Source: Streptomonospora sp. PA3
GTDB lineage: Bacteria > Actinomycetota > Actinomycetes > Streptosporangiales > Streptosporangiaceae
Assembly (NCBI RefSeq): GCF_009728995.1
Contig: NZ_VTZW01000007.1
Location: forward strand, 62,001 to 126,000
Direction of reading: 5' to 3'
Length of the DNA stretch: 64,000 nt
The notes under the pieces were generated by a model. That model was not told the DNA's origin and ran no database searches. It saw nothing but the letters and a program-made list of their open reading frames with translations. Within the stretch, counting starts at the first letter, position 1; each line of letters opens with the position of its first letter. The position numbers and the translations under genes are program-made. Positions 1 through 7,464 of this stretch are shown piece after piece.

Positions 1-801
1 CTGATCCGGATGGACGGCCGCATGCGCCGCATCCGCGGCCGCGTGGAGCTGGACGGCACCGAGCTGCCGGTGGACGACCAGCGCGCCATGGTGCCCTTCC
101 GGTTCCACGAGGTCTCGCTCATCCCGCAGTACGCGATGAGCGCACTCAACCCCACCCGCCGCATCGGGCGGATGATCAGGGAGCTGATCCGCTCGCGCGG
201 CATCGACTACACCGCCGTGCACCCCGAGCTCCTGCGCCGCCTGGAGCTGGTGGGGCTGGACGCCCAGGTGCTGGACCGGTTCCCCATCGAGCTGTCGGGC
301 GGCATGAAGCAGCGCGTGGTGATGGTGCTGTCCACCCTGCTCGACCCCTCGCTGCTCATCGCCGACGAGGTGACCTCCGCGCTGGACGTCACCACCCAGC
401 GCTCCGTGGCCGAGGCCCTGGCGGGCTTCCGCGACCGCGGGTTCATCACGAGCATGATCTTCGTGACGCACGATCTGGCGCTGGTGCACCAGATCGCCGA
501 CACGATCATGGTCATGTACGCCGGACGGCCCGCGGAGAAGGCGTCCTCGCGCACCGTCATCGAGGCGCCGCGCCATCCCTACACCCGCATGCTGCTGTCC
601 TCGCTGCCGGAGGTCGGCGTGACCTTCTCCGGCAAGCGCCTGGAGGGCATCCCCGGCCAGCCCCCCGGGCTGCTCGATCCGCCCGAGGGATGCCGGTTCC
701 GCGACCGCTGCCCGCTGGCCTTCGCCAAGTGCGCCGAGGAGCCGCCGTTCACCGAGGTCGCCCCCGGGCACTGGGCGGCGTGCTGGAAAGTGGAGGGCTG
801 A
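1..801 (+). CDS. Oligopeptide-type ABC transporter ATP-binding protein, 5' end missing
   Basis: This is the ATPase subunit of a DppD/OppD-type importer, which drives uptake of peptides or oligosaccharides through an inner-membrane complex. The reading frame is open from the first base, so the N-terminus with Walker A lies outside the window. Visible parts are a Q-loop (IPQY, about residue 41 counted from the window edge), the signature LSGGMKQR (about 98), Walker B LLIADE (about 118) and the H-loop THD (about 156). The C-terminal oligopeptide-transporter extension follows (HPYTRMLL, then RDRCPLAFAKC). A second ATPase follows 5 bp after the stop, as in Dpp/Opp operons. The substrate cannot be read from the sequence. 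Confidence 0.93.
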   Translation: MIRMDGRMRRIRGRVELDGTELPVDDQRAMVPFRFHEVSLIPQYAMSALNPTRRIGRMIRELIRSRGIDYTAVHPELLRRLELVGLDAQVLDRFPIELSGGMKQRVVMVLSTLLDPSLLIADEVTSALDVTTQRSVAEALAGFRDRGFITSMIFVTHDLALVHQIADTIMVMYAGRPAEKASSRTVIEAPRHPYTRMLLSSLPEVGVTFSGKRLEGIPGQPPGLLDPPEGCRFRDRCPLAFAKCAEEPPFTEVAPGHWAACWKVEG

Positions 802-806
802 GAACG

Positions 807-1721
807 ATGCTGGACCTGCGGCAGGTGAGCAAGACCTACCGGGTCGGGGCCTTCGGCGGACGGCGCCTGCACGCCGTGCGCGGGGTCGACTTCAGCGTGC
901 GGCCGGGCGAGGTGGTCTCGCTCATCGGCGAGAGCGGAAGCGGCAAGAGCACCATCGGCAAGATGGTGCTGCGGCTGATCTCCGCCAGCTCCGGCACCAT
1001 CGCCTTCGAGGGCGCCGACATCGCCGGCCTGCGCGGCCACGCGCGCACCAAGGAGTACTACAGCCGGGTCCAGGGCGTCTTCCAGGACCCCTTCAGCTGC
1101 TTCAACCCCATCTTCCCCGCCGACCGGGTCTTCGAGCTGGTGCGGGCCGAGTACGCCGGCGCCGTTTCACAGGCGCACTGGCGGGCCAGGGTGGAGGATG
1201 CGCTGACCACGGTCGGGCTGGACCCGGCCCAGGTGCTGGGCAAGTTCCCCCACCAGCTCAGCGGGGGGCAGCTGCAGCGGCTGCTGATCGCCCGCGCGCT
1301 GCTGCTGGACATCCGGATGCTGGTCGCCGACGAGATCATCAGCATGCTCGACGCCTCCACCCGCATCGACGTGCTGAACCTGCTCGGCGACCTCAAGGCC
1401 CGGGGGCTGGGGATCCTCTTCATCACCCACGACCTGTCGCTGGGCAACTACATCAGCGACACCGCGGTCATCCTGCGCCGCGGCCGGGTCGTCGAGCGCG
1501 GTGCCACCTCGGCCGCCTTCTCCGCTCCGGCCCACCCCTACACGCGGCGGCTGCTGGCCTCGGTCCCGCAGCTGCACACCTCCTGGCAGCAGGCCGACGC
1601 GCGGCTGGCGCAGGAGGGCGAGGGGGAGTGCCCGGGCTGCGCGGCGGGCGGCCGGCCGGGCGAACACGGCCCCGTGGACCTGGCCGACGACCACGCGGTG
1701 GGCTGCTACACCGCGGCCTGA
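807..1721 (+). CDS. Oligopeptide-type ABC transporter ATP-binding protein (DppF-like)
   Basis: Second ATPase of the importer, 304 aa from the ATG at 807, five bases after the preceding stop. Walker A is GESGSGKST (about residues 41-49), the signature LSGGQLQR (about 151-158), Walker B LVADE (about 172) and the H-loop THDLSL (about 207). The C-terminus carries the HPYTRRLLASVP segment of the family and ends with a Cys-containing tail. The pair normally works as a heterodimer under two DppB/DppC permeases, which must lie to the left of the window. An upstream in-frame extension to 690 overlaps the previous gene and is not used. Confidence 0.92.
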   Translation: MLDLRQVSKTYRVGAFGGRRLHAVRGVDFSVRPGEVVSLIGESGSGKSTIGKMVLRLISASSGTIAFEGADIAGLRGHARTKEYYSRVQGVFQDPFSCFNPIFPADRVFELVRAEYAGAVSQAHWRARVEDALTTVGLDPAQVLGKFPHQLSGGQLQRLLIARALLLDIRMLVADEIISMLDASTRIDVLNLLGDLKARGLGILFITHDLSLGNYISDTAVILRRGRVVERGATSAAFSAPAHPYTRRLLASVPQLHTSWQQADARLAQEGEGECPGCAAGGRPGEHGPVDLADDHAVGCYTAA

Positions 1722-1794
1722 GGGCAGGTGCGCCGGGGGAGCGGGACGAGCCTGGGCAACCGGACCGGGCGGGCCCTCTCGCGCCGGCGAGGGC

Positions 1795-1823
1795 GGGGGA
1801 GGCCGCCGGGAGCGGCCTCCCCC
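1795..1823 (+). terminator. Strong hairpin after the ABC operon
   Basis: Perfect 12-bp stem (GGGGGAGGCCGC at 1795-1806 pairing with 1812-1823) and a 5-nt loop, 73 bp after the last ATPase stop. There is no U tract, as is common in high-GC actinobacteria. It probably ends the importer transcript. Confidence 0.7.
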
Positions 1824-1911
1824 GCGTTCTCCGCGCCGTCCGCCGACCCAGGGGAGGGGGTGCCGGGCCGGTGGACGCTGCGGCGGCCCGCGAAACGGAC
1901 CGCCATCGCTC

Positions 1912-1925
1912 TGGGAGCGCTCCCA
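1912..1925. promoter_or_regulatory. CelR/CebR-type operator, TGGGAGCGCTCCCA
   Basis: Perfect 14-bp palindrome identical to the operator known for the cellobiose-responsive LacI-family repressors CelR (Thermobifida) and CebR (Streptomyces). It sits in the 364-bp gap between the ABC operon and a threonine dehydratase, 160 bp before the latter. No cellulase or cellobiose gene is adjacent. The rest of the gap holds only the terminator and a -10 element. Confidence 0.8.
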
Positions 1926-2073
1926 TAAACGTAGGCACAGGTGTGCGGCCTGTCAACGGGGGCAACCGCACCGATTCGCGCCGCCCGCACGGTCGCCGCT
2001 CGCGGCCCGGCGCGGCAGCGCGCTTCGCGCCTGCTTCTGCGGACCCTCGGCGCCCGCCGGAGCGGGCGCGGGG

Positions 2074-2079
2074 CATACT
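2074..2079 (+). promoter_or_regulatory. -10 element (CATACT) of a leaderless transcript
   Basis: CATACT ends 6 nt before the ATG at 2086. This is the spacing expected if transcription starts at the A of the start codon. No Shine-Dalgarno sequence is present. Confidence 0.55.
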
Positions 2080-2085
2080 GCCCGC

Positions 2086-3033
2086 ATGGAGCTGATCACG
2101 TCCGCCGACATCGCCGCCGCCCAGGAACGCCTGGCCGCAATCGCCGTACGCACCCCGCTGCTGCCGTGCCCGTGGGCGCCGGGGGAGTTGCGGGTCAAGC
2201 CGGAGAACCTGCAGCCGGTCGGCGCGTTCAAGATCCGCGGGGCCGCCAACGCGCTCGCCCGGCTCGATCCCGAGCAGCGGAAGGCGGGAGTGATCACCCA
2301 CTCGTCGGGTAACCACGGCCAGGCCCTGGCCTTCGCGGCCCGCAGCCGCGGCGTCCGCTGCGTGGTGGTGGTGCCCGAGGGCGCGCCGCGGGTCAAGGTG
2401 GCCGCGATGCACGGCTTCGGAGCCCAGACCGTGGCCGTCGAGCCGGCCCGGCGCGCGGCCGAGGCCCACCGGATCGCCGAGGAGCAGGGGCTGACACTGG
2501 TCCCGCCCTTCGACCACCCCGATGTGATCGCCGGACAGGGCACCGTCGGCGCCGAGATCGCCGCCGACCTGCCCGGGGTCGAGACGGTGCTGGTCCCCGT
2601 GGGCGGGGGCGGGCTGGCCGCCGGGGTGGCGACCGCCGTCAAGGCCCGGTGCCCGGGCGCGGCGGTGATCGGCGTCGAGCCCGAACTGGCCGCCGACGCC
2701 AAGGAGAGCCTGGAGCGCGGCCGGCTCACCCCCTGGCCGCCGGAGCGCACCGGGCGCACCGTCGCCGACGGTGTACGCGTGGGGCCCTCGGAACTGACCT
2801 TCGCCCACCTGCGCGAGCGCCTCGACGGGATCGTCACCGTCACCGAGGAGGAGATCCTCGCCGCGGTCGGCACGCTCGCCCGCAGCGCGCGCCTGGTGGC
2901 CGAACCCAGTGGGGCCGTCGCCACGGCGGCCTACCTCTCCGGGCGCGTCCCGCACGGCCGCGCGGTGGCGGTGATCTCCGGCGGAAACGTGATGCCCGAG
3001 CTGCTGGCGCGGGCGGTCACGGCCGAAGGCTGA
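2086..3033 (+). CDS. PLP-dependent threonine/serine dehydratase
   Basis: A 315-aa fold-type II PLP enzyme that would deaminate threonine or serine to a 2-keto acid in the cytoplasm. The cofactor lysine lies in GAFKIRGA (K49), the substrate loop SSGNHGQ follows (about 75), and the glycine-rich phosphate loop is VGGGGLAAG (about 172-180). There is no C-terminal ACT domain, so it is of the short, probably catabolic type, not the isoleucine-feedback IlvA type. A racemase cannot be excluded. The start is supported by the leaderless -10. A paralogue lies at 10976-11905. Confidence 0.88.
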   Translation: MELITSADIAAAQERLAAIAVRTPLLPCPWAPGELRVKPENLQPVGAFKIRGAANALARLDPEQRKAGVITHSSGNHGQALAFAARSRGVRCVVVVPEGAPRVKVAAMHGFGAQTVAVEPARRAAEAHRIAEEQGLTLVPPFDHPDVIAGQGTVGAEIAADLPGVETVLVPVGGGGLAAGVATAVKARCPGAAVIGVEPELAADAKESLERGRLTPWPPERTGRTVADGVRVGPSELTFAHLRERLDGIVTVTEEEILAAVGTLARSARLVAEPSGAVATAAYLSGRVPHGRAVAVISGGNVMPELLARAVTAEG

Positions 3034-3114
3034 GGGGAGCCGGAACAGGCGGAGCCGCGCGTGCGGCGGCCCGGGGGTGCGCGATGCGCGTCGTCCGGCG
3101 GGGCCGGGCGGGCC

Positions 3115-3345
3115 TCAGGCGGGCTGGTGCTCGCGCCGCCCGGCGGCGGGTTCCCCCGCGGCCCCGGCCGAGGGGTCGGCCGGCGGCGCATCCTGCGGGT
3201 CGGGGATCCCCGCCCGCCGGTCGAGGTGCCGTTCCAGGGCCTGGTAAGCGATGTATGCGGCGCCGCCGAGCAGGACGAGCACGATCCCGCCCAGTGTGAC
3301 AGCGAGTCCTGTGATCAGCAGCTCGGTGTCGACCATCGGGCCCAC
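3115..3345 (-). CDS. Small single-pass membrane protein
   Basis: Hypothetical protein of 76 aa, or 73 from the second Met at 3336. A single hydrophobic segment (LLITGLAVTLGGIVLVLLGG, about residues 9-28) is followed by a charged helix and a Pro/Ala-rich hydrophilic tail. No family recognised. It is convergent with the dehydratase gene. The AT-richer region at 3360-3430 upstream may carry its promoter. Function unknown. Confidence 0.55.
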   Translation of the reverse strand: MGPMVDTELLITGLAVTLGGIVLVLLGGAAYIAYQALERHLDRRAGIPDPQDAPPADPSAGAAGEPAAGRREHQPA

Positions 3346-3521
3346 CGCCTTCCGTCACTCGATGGACAGCACGCCTCCCGTCGACTGATAGTAATCGGCG
3401 TTAACTGGAGTTGTCGGCGTTCTCAGACGTGAGTCGGGACATATTCGCCGGCGGCACGGCGGAGCGGTCGTGCGGTGTTGGCGGCCGGCCTCCTGCGCCC
3501 CGGCCGGGCGGGTCGGGCGGG

Positions 3522-4394
3522 TCAGCCCTCCTCGGCCGCGGCCAGGTGGTCCAGCAGCGGGGGGATCGTCTCCTCCGGCGCCTCCTCGGGCAACCAGTGC
3601 GAGAACCCCTCCAGCTCGATGTAGCGGTACGGGGCCGCGACCCAGTCGCCGGTGGCGCGTGCGGGCCCGGCGGTGAAGGACATGTCCTCGCTGCCCCACA
3701 CGTACAGGGTGGGCGCGCCCACCGCCGGGGCGCCGGGGGAACCGCTCTCCAGCCGCAGCGCGCGGTACCAGTTCAGCGCCGCCGTGAGCGCGCCCGCCTG
3801 CGAGAGGCGGCGGACGTTGTCTTCGACCAGGTCTTCGGGCACCCGCCCCTGGAAGGCGCCCACCAGCCCGGCGGCGCCGTTGTCGAGCAGGGCCTCCTCG
3901 GCCGCGCCGGGGGTCTGGAACAGCCGGAAGTAGGACATGGCCTCGCGCTGCTCCGGGGAGGAGGACAGCGCCGCCGAGAGCGCGGCCGGGTGCGGCGTGG
4001 ACAGCACCGCCAGGCTCGCCACCCGGTCGGCGTGGCGCGCCGCCGCCTCCCAGGCCACCGCGCCTCCCCAGTCGTGGCCGACGAGGTGGAAGCGCTCGGC
4101 GCCGAGCCCGTCGGCGAAGGTGGCGACGTCGGCGACCAGTTCGGGCATGGTGTAGTCGGCCTCGTCGAGCGGCCGCGCTCCCGGCGAGTAGCCGCGCTGG
4201 TCCACGGCGACCGCGCGGTAGCCCGCCCGGGCGGCCGCGACCAGGTGCCGGCGCCAGCAGGTGGCGAACTCCGGGAATCCGTGCAGGAACAGCACGAGCG
4301 GTCCGTCGGCGGGTCCGGCGGCCAGTGCGTCGAACTCCAGGTCGCCGCGGCGCAGGGTCAGCGCCTGGGTTTCGGGGGCGAGGGTGTTCGCCAT
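3522..4394 (-). CDS. Alpha/beta hydrolase, epoxide-hydrolase-like
   Basis: A 290-aa cytosolic alpha/beta hydrolase. The oxyanion motif HGFPE (38-42) and the nucleophile elbow GHDWGG (106-111, with Asp108 as nucleophile) are characteristic of soluble epoxide hydrolases and related dehalogenases. The catalytic His would be the one in the C-terminal GFSHWLPEE segment. Epoxide ring opening is the likely reaction; the substrate is unknown. Met at 4394 (MANTLAPETQ) was chosen because it opens the family fold; an upstream frame to 4733 overlaps the divergent gene. It is divergent from the MpaB-like oxygenase with about 140 bp between starts. Confidence 0.87.
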   Translation of the reverse strand: MANTLAPETQALTLRRGDLEFDALAAGPADGPLVLFLHGFPEFATCWRRHLVAAARAGYRAVAVDQRGYSPGARPLDEADYTMPELVADVATFADGLGAERFHLVGHDWGGAVAWEAAARHADRVASLAVLSTPHPAALSAALSSSPEQREAMSYFRLFQTPGAAEEALLDNGAAGLVGAFQGRVPEDLVEDNVRRLSQAGALTAALNWYRALRLESGSPGAPAVGAPTLYVWGSEDMSFTAGPARATGDWVAAPYRYIELEGFSHWLPEEAPEETIPPLLDHLAAAEEG

Positions 4395-4533
4395 GTCTGC
4401 CTCCAGCGTGCTCGGATCCCGCGCAGGCAAGGCTACTCCGACCGGGTGACGCGGCGGGGCGGGACCTAGACTCGATGGCGTCGCCGCGGTGAACGCGCCG
4501 CGGTGCCGGAGCCGGGCCTGGGAGCGAGGCAGG

Positions 4534-5496
4534 ATGCAGCCGACCTTCGCCTCACCCGCGAGTGCCACCTGGCGGGTGCAGATCGACCGCGCAATGTGGG
4601 TGGCGGGCGTGCGCGCGCTCATGCTGCAGGCGCTGCACCCGCTGGCGATGCAGGGGGTCTGGCAGCGCTCGGACTTCATGACCGATCCCACCGGGCGCCT
4701 GGTGCGCACCGCCGACTTCGTCGCCACCACCACCTACGGCAGCCCGCAGGAGGCCGCCGAGCTGGGCCGCCGAGTCCGCGCCGTGCATGCGCGGCTCGGC
4801 TTCACCGACCCTCGCACCGGGCGACCGCACCGCGTGGACGAGCCCGACCTGCTGCTGTGGGTGCACTGCGCCGAAGTGGTCTCCTACCTGGAGGTCGTCA
4901 CGCGCGCGGGCGTGCGGGTGAGCCCGCGCGAGGCCGACTCCTACTTCGCCGAGCAGACCCGGACCGCGGCCCTGGTCGGCCTGGACCCCGCCCGGGTGCC
5001 CGACTCGGTCGCCGGGATGCGGGCCTACCTGGCCGGGATGCGCCCGCGGCTGTGCGCCACGCCCGAGGCCGCGGCGGCCGTTCGGTTCCTGCTGTGGCCC
5101 GCGGTGCCCGACCGGCTGAAGAACCTGGCTTGGCTGAAGCCGCTGTGGCTGCCGGTGGGCGCGCTGTCCTACTACACGCTGCCGCGCTGGGCGCGGCGCG
5201 CCTACCGGATCCTCCCGGAGCCCCCGGGCACCCAGGCGGCCGCCACCGCGGCGCTGCGAGCGGTGCGCGCCGGCCTGAACGCCGCTCCCGACCGGTTCTA
5301 CCTGCGCCTGTTCGACGAGGCCACCGTGGAGCGCGCCCACCGCGCCCGGCGGAGGCTGGAGGCGGCCGGCTACGACGTGCGCGGCGGGTTCGCCGCCCTC
5401 ACCGACCCCGCGACCCGGCCCCGAGACGAGCCTTCCCGCACGGACTCCGCGGGCGACCGCCCTGAAGCCGGACCGCTGCCGGAGGCGAGCGGTTGA
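4534..5496 (+). CDS. MpaB/Lcp-like oxygenase family protein (DUF2236)
   Basis: A 320-aa protein of the oxygenase MpaB family (DUF2236), related to the latex-clearing protein Lcp. Known relatives are b-type heme proteins. The signature around LMLQALHPLAMQGV contains the conserved His35. A second conserved region is LLLWVHCAEVVSYL. The physiological substrate is unknown for most members. The ATG at 4534 follows AGGC-rich sequence; an alternative GTG at 4489 adds 15 residues. The -10 TAGACT at 4467-4472 is followed by a five-codon ATG reading frame (4475-4492) overlapping that GTG, so either start is possible. Confidence 0.8.
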   Translation: MQPTFASPASATWRVQIDRAMWVAGVRALMLQALHPLAMQGVWQRSDFMTDPTGRLVRTADFVATTTYGSPQEAAELGRRVRAVHARLGFTDPRTGRPHRVDEPDLLLWVHCAEVVSYLEVVTRAGVRVSPREADSYFAEQTRTAALVGLDPARVPDSVAGMRAYLAGMRPRLCATPEAAAAVRFLLWPAVPDRLKNLAWLKPLWLPVGALSYYTLPRWARRAYRILPEPPGTQAAATAALRAVRAGLNAAPDRFYLRLFDEATVERAHRARRRLEAAGYDVRGGFAALTDPATRPRDEPSRTDSAGDRPEAGPLPEASG

Positions 5497-5521
5497 CCCG
5501 GGCCATCGCGGTGCGGAAACC

Positions 5522-5680
5522 GACGAGAGCGGCGAGGACGGCACGGGTGCAGCCCGCGCGGATCGGCCCCGGTGCCCGTCGGTGACCCACCCGACGAGGG
5601 GGGCGACGGCGGGCGGGTGGCTCGGCCCGCGGGGATCGGTCCCGGTGCCCGCCGGTGGCCCGCGCGACGGGGCGGCGTGC
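5522..5680 (-). repeat. Degenerate ~72-bp repeat, two units, reverse orientation
   Basis: Two units of a GC-rich repeat built around GCGCGGATCGGCCCCGGTGCCC and CCGACGAG...GGCGACGGCGGGCGG cores. The same unit occurs five times in the other orientation at 6510-6930 and once at 34859-34922. No coding signal supports the region. Confidence 0.75.
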
Positions 5681-5740
5681 CCAGGCGGCGTTCCGGGCTG
5701 CCTCATTCACCCGCACACCCGGCACGGAACCCCGAACGCC

Positions 5741-5757
5741 CGATTTAATTTAAATCG
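5741..5757. promoter_or_regulatory. 17-bp AT-rich perfect palindrome
   Basis: CGATTTAA-T-TTAAATCG is perfectly symmetrical around one central base and is the most AT-rich spot in a long GC-rich gap. It may be an operator or a promoter element. No target gene is obvious within 1 kb to its right. Confidence 0.4.
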
Positions 5758-5964
5758 CTCCGCCCCCGGTCGCATCGAAGTCAGACCTGGAAACCGGACA
5801 TTCGGAACCTTTGAGGCGGCGGTGGGGTGACGAGACACGCCGCGCGATCGCCCGGGCGGGCCCGGGCCGCGCGGAGGGCCGTCCGCGGCGTCGAATCCTC
5901 CCGCGATGTCCGGTATGCGGGGGCGCCGGGGCGGCCCGCGCGGCCGGGATCGGCGATGATCATG

Positions 5965-6005
5965 GCGTTTGGACCGGGGATCCGCGCCCGAAGCGATCCA
6001 AACGC
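5965..6005. repeat. Hairpin with 9-bp arms
   Basis: GCGTTTGGA (5965-5973) is repeated in inverted form as TCCAAACGC (5997-6005) with a 23-nt loop. It lies in the non-coding block 5497-7063. The rest of 5760-6240 shows no gene I can support. Confidence 0.45.
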
Positions 6006-6249
6006 GCACCTCGTGGCAGCCCGGCCGCCGCCACCTCCCACCGCATCCGGGCATTGCGGGCAAACCACCCCGGATTCCTTCCGCATACCGGAAGATCCGG
6101 GGTTGCGGCGCGCCGCGCAGCCCCACCGCGCACCATCGGCGGGCATCGTGGCCCCACCCGGAGCGATATGCCCGAAAAGTCCCCGCCCGGGCCGTGTCTC
6201 AGAACGGCGGGGGCCGCCTTGCAGGAACCCAACGGGCACCACCCGGGGC

Positions 6250-6452
6250 GGTCACCATCGGGGTTGCGGCAATGGGTGCGCCTCGCGTAGCGCGGTCACA
6301 GCTTGCCGCCGAGCGCACGCCGTCCTTCCCAGGTGGAGCCGCACCACCGGTGGCGGGCCTCCGGCGCAAAGGTGCGCCGTGCGCTCGGCGGCAAGCTGGC
6401 GCACAGCGCTTCGCGCATCACAGCCCCATTGCCGCAACCTCCTGTGGTGACC
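6250..6452. repeat. 203-bp imperfect inverted repeat with nested arms
   Basis: Outer ends are GGTCACC (6250-6256) and GGTGACC (6446-6452). Next come TTGCGGCAATGGG and its complement CCCATTGCCGCAA (6425-6437). A perfect 21-bp pair follows (6299-6319 with 6378-6398, beginning CAGCTTGCCGCC). The centre contains CCACCGGTGG. No open frame within it resembles a protein. It looks like a small palindromic mobile element or a structured transcript. Confidence 0.7.
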
Positions 6453-6509
6453 GACTTCTTGAACCCGACGTAGGCGGCCCCACCACCGCCCTCGCCGCCA
6501 CTGTCGCCT

Positions 6510-6930
6510 GCCGCACCGACGGGCACCGGGGCCGATGGGCGCGGGCCGAGCCATCCGCCCGTCGTCGCCGCCTCGTCGGGCGGGTCACCGGCGGGCACCC
6601 GAGCCGATCCGCGCGGGCTGCGCCCCGCGCCGCCGTCGCCGCCCCGTCGGGCGACCCGCCATTCGCCGACCTCAGCCGTGGATCGCCGACCCGAACCCCC
6701 ACCGTCCTCGCCGCCTCGTCGGGCGGGCGACCGGCGGGCACCGGGACCGATGGGCGCGGGCTGCACCCCGCGCGGCCCTCGCCGCCCCCGTCGGGCGGGC
6801 GACCGGCGGGCACCGGGGCCGATGATTGCGGGCCGAGCCATCCGCCCGTCGTCGCCGCCCCGTCGCGCGGGCGACCGGCGGGCACCCGAACCGATCCGCG
6901 CGGGCTGCACCCCGCCATCCCCGCCATCCC
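6510..6930 (+). repeat. Tandem array of about five degenerate ~72-bp units
   Basis: Unit core: CGGCGGGCACCGGGGCCGAT, then GCGCGGGCTGCACC, then CGTCGTCGCCGCC and CGTCGGGCGGGCGAC. Units differ at roughly one base in five to ten and abut with no unique spacers. This rules out a CRISPR array. Both strands give Arg/Pro-rich open frames only because of composition. Confidence 0.75.
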
Positions 6931-7051
6931 CACCATCCCCGCCACCCCACCCCACCTTCACAAGCGCCCACCCGCACCGATCCGCGAAAAGTGCCGACCG
7001 AGCCCGAAACGCCGATGCCCACCGGGCGCGCCAGCCGAACGGAGTCGTCCC

Positions 7052-7057
7052 TAGGCT
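7052..7057 (+). promoter_or_regulatory. -10 element (TAGGCT) of a leaderless transcript
   Basis: TAGGCT at 7052-7057 ends 6 nt before the ATG at 7064. Confidence 0.5.
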
Positions 7058-7063
7058 GGAGTG

Positions 7064-7285
7064 ATGAAGCGGCGAAAGCGCCGGTACATCTCGCTGATGA
7101 CCGCCTGCCTGGTGCTGTTCGGCGGCTCGCTTCCGGTGTACTACCTGGCGGGGACCGGCTGGGCGCTGGCGATGTGCGCGGTGGCCATGGTGCTGCCGCC
7201 CGTCGCCGTGATCCTGGGCAACACCGCCGACCCCGGCGATCCCGAGGACCGCGACACCGGCTACGGACCCAACGCCCCGCGCTGA
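7064..7285 (+). CDS. Small membrane protein, DUF3099-like
   Basis: A 73-aa protein with a basic N-terminus (MKRRKRRYISL) and two closely spaced hydrophobic segments (about 10-30 and 33-50), then an acidic Asp/Pro tail. Basic start, two helices and LPP-AVILGN-like turn resemble DUF3099 proteins of actinobacteria. Function unknown. The ATG at 7064 is supported by the leaderless -10. A GTG immediately before it is in frame. Confidence 0.65.
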   Translation: MKRRKRRYISLMTACLVLFGGSLPVYYLAGTGWALAMCAVAMVLPPVAVILGNTADPGDPEDRDTGYGPNAPR

Positions 7286-7464
7286 CGCGGCGCGTGCCCC
7301 GCTCCCGGCGCCGGCGCGCGGCCCGGGTCGGGGCCGGTGCCCTCGGCGCCGCCGTCCACAGGCACCGAGCTGCGCCGGGCGGCGGCGGTGTGCGGCCGTA
7401 GGATGGGGGAGGAGCCGCCACAAGCGGCTCCGCCAGCGTCGAGCCATGTCCGGGAGGCACCACC

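Noticed and set aside
690-806. Upstream extension of the second ABC ATPase
   Set aside because: It overlaps the end of the first ATPase gene; the ATG at 807 gives the normal N-terminus (MLDLRQVSKTY).
4475-4492. Five-codon frame ATG...TGA upstream of the MpaB-like gene
   Set aside because: It could be a leader peptide, but it is too short to support; mentioned only under the gene.
5880-5900. tRNA-like GTCGAATCC box
   Set aside because: No acceptor stem, anticodon arm or D-arm can be folded around it. I found no tRNA anywhere in the window.
6510-6930. Possible CRISPR array
   Set aside because: Repeats are degenerate, about 72 bp, and abut without unique spacers; no cas genes are present.
5969-7054. 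361-codon plus-strand frame and its overlapping minus frames across the repeat block
   Set aside because: Arg/Pro/Ala-rich translation follows the repeat units in every frame, with no ribosome site and no conserved domain.
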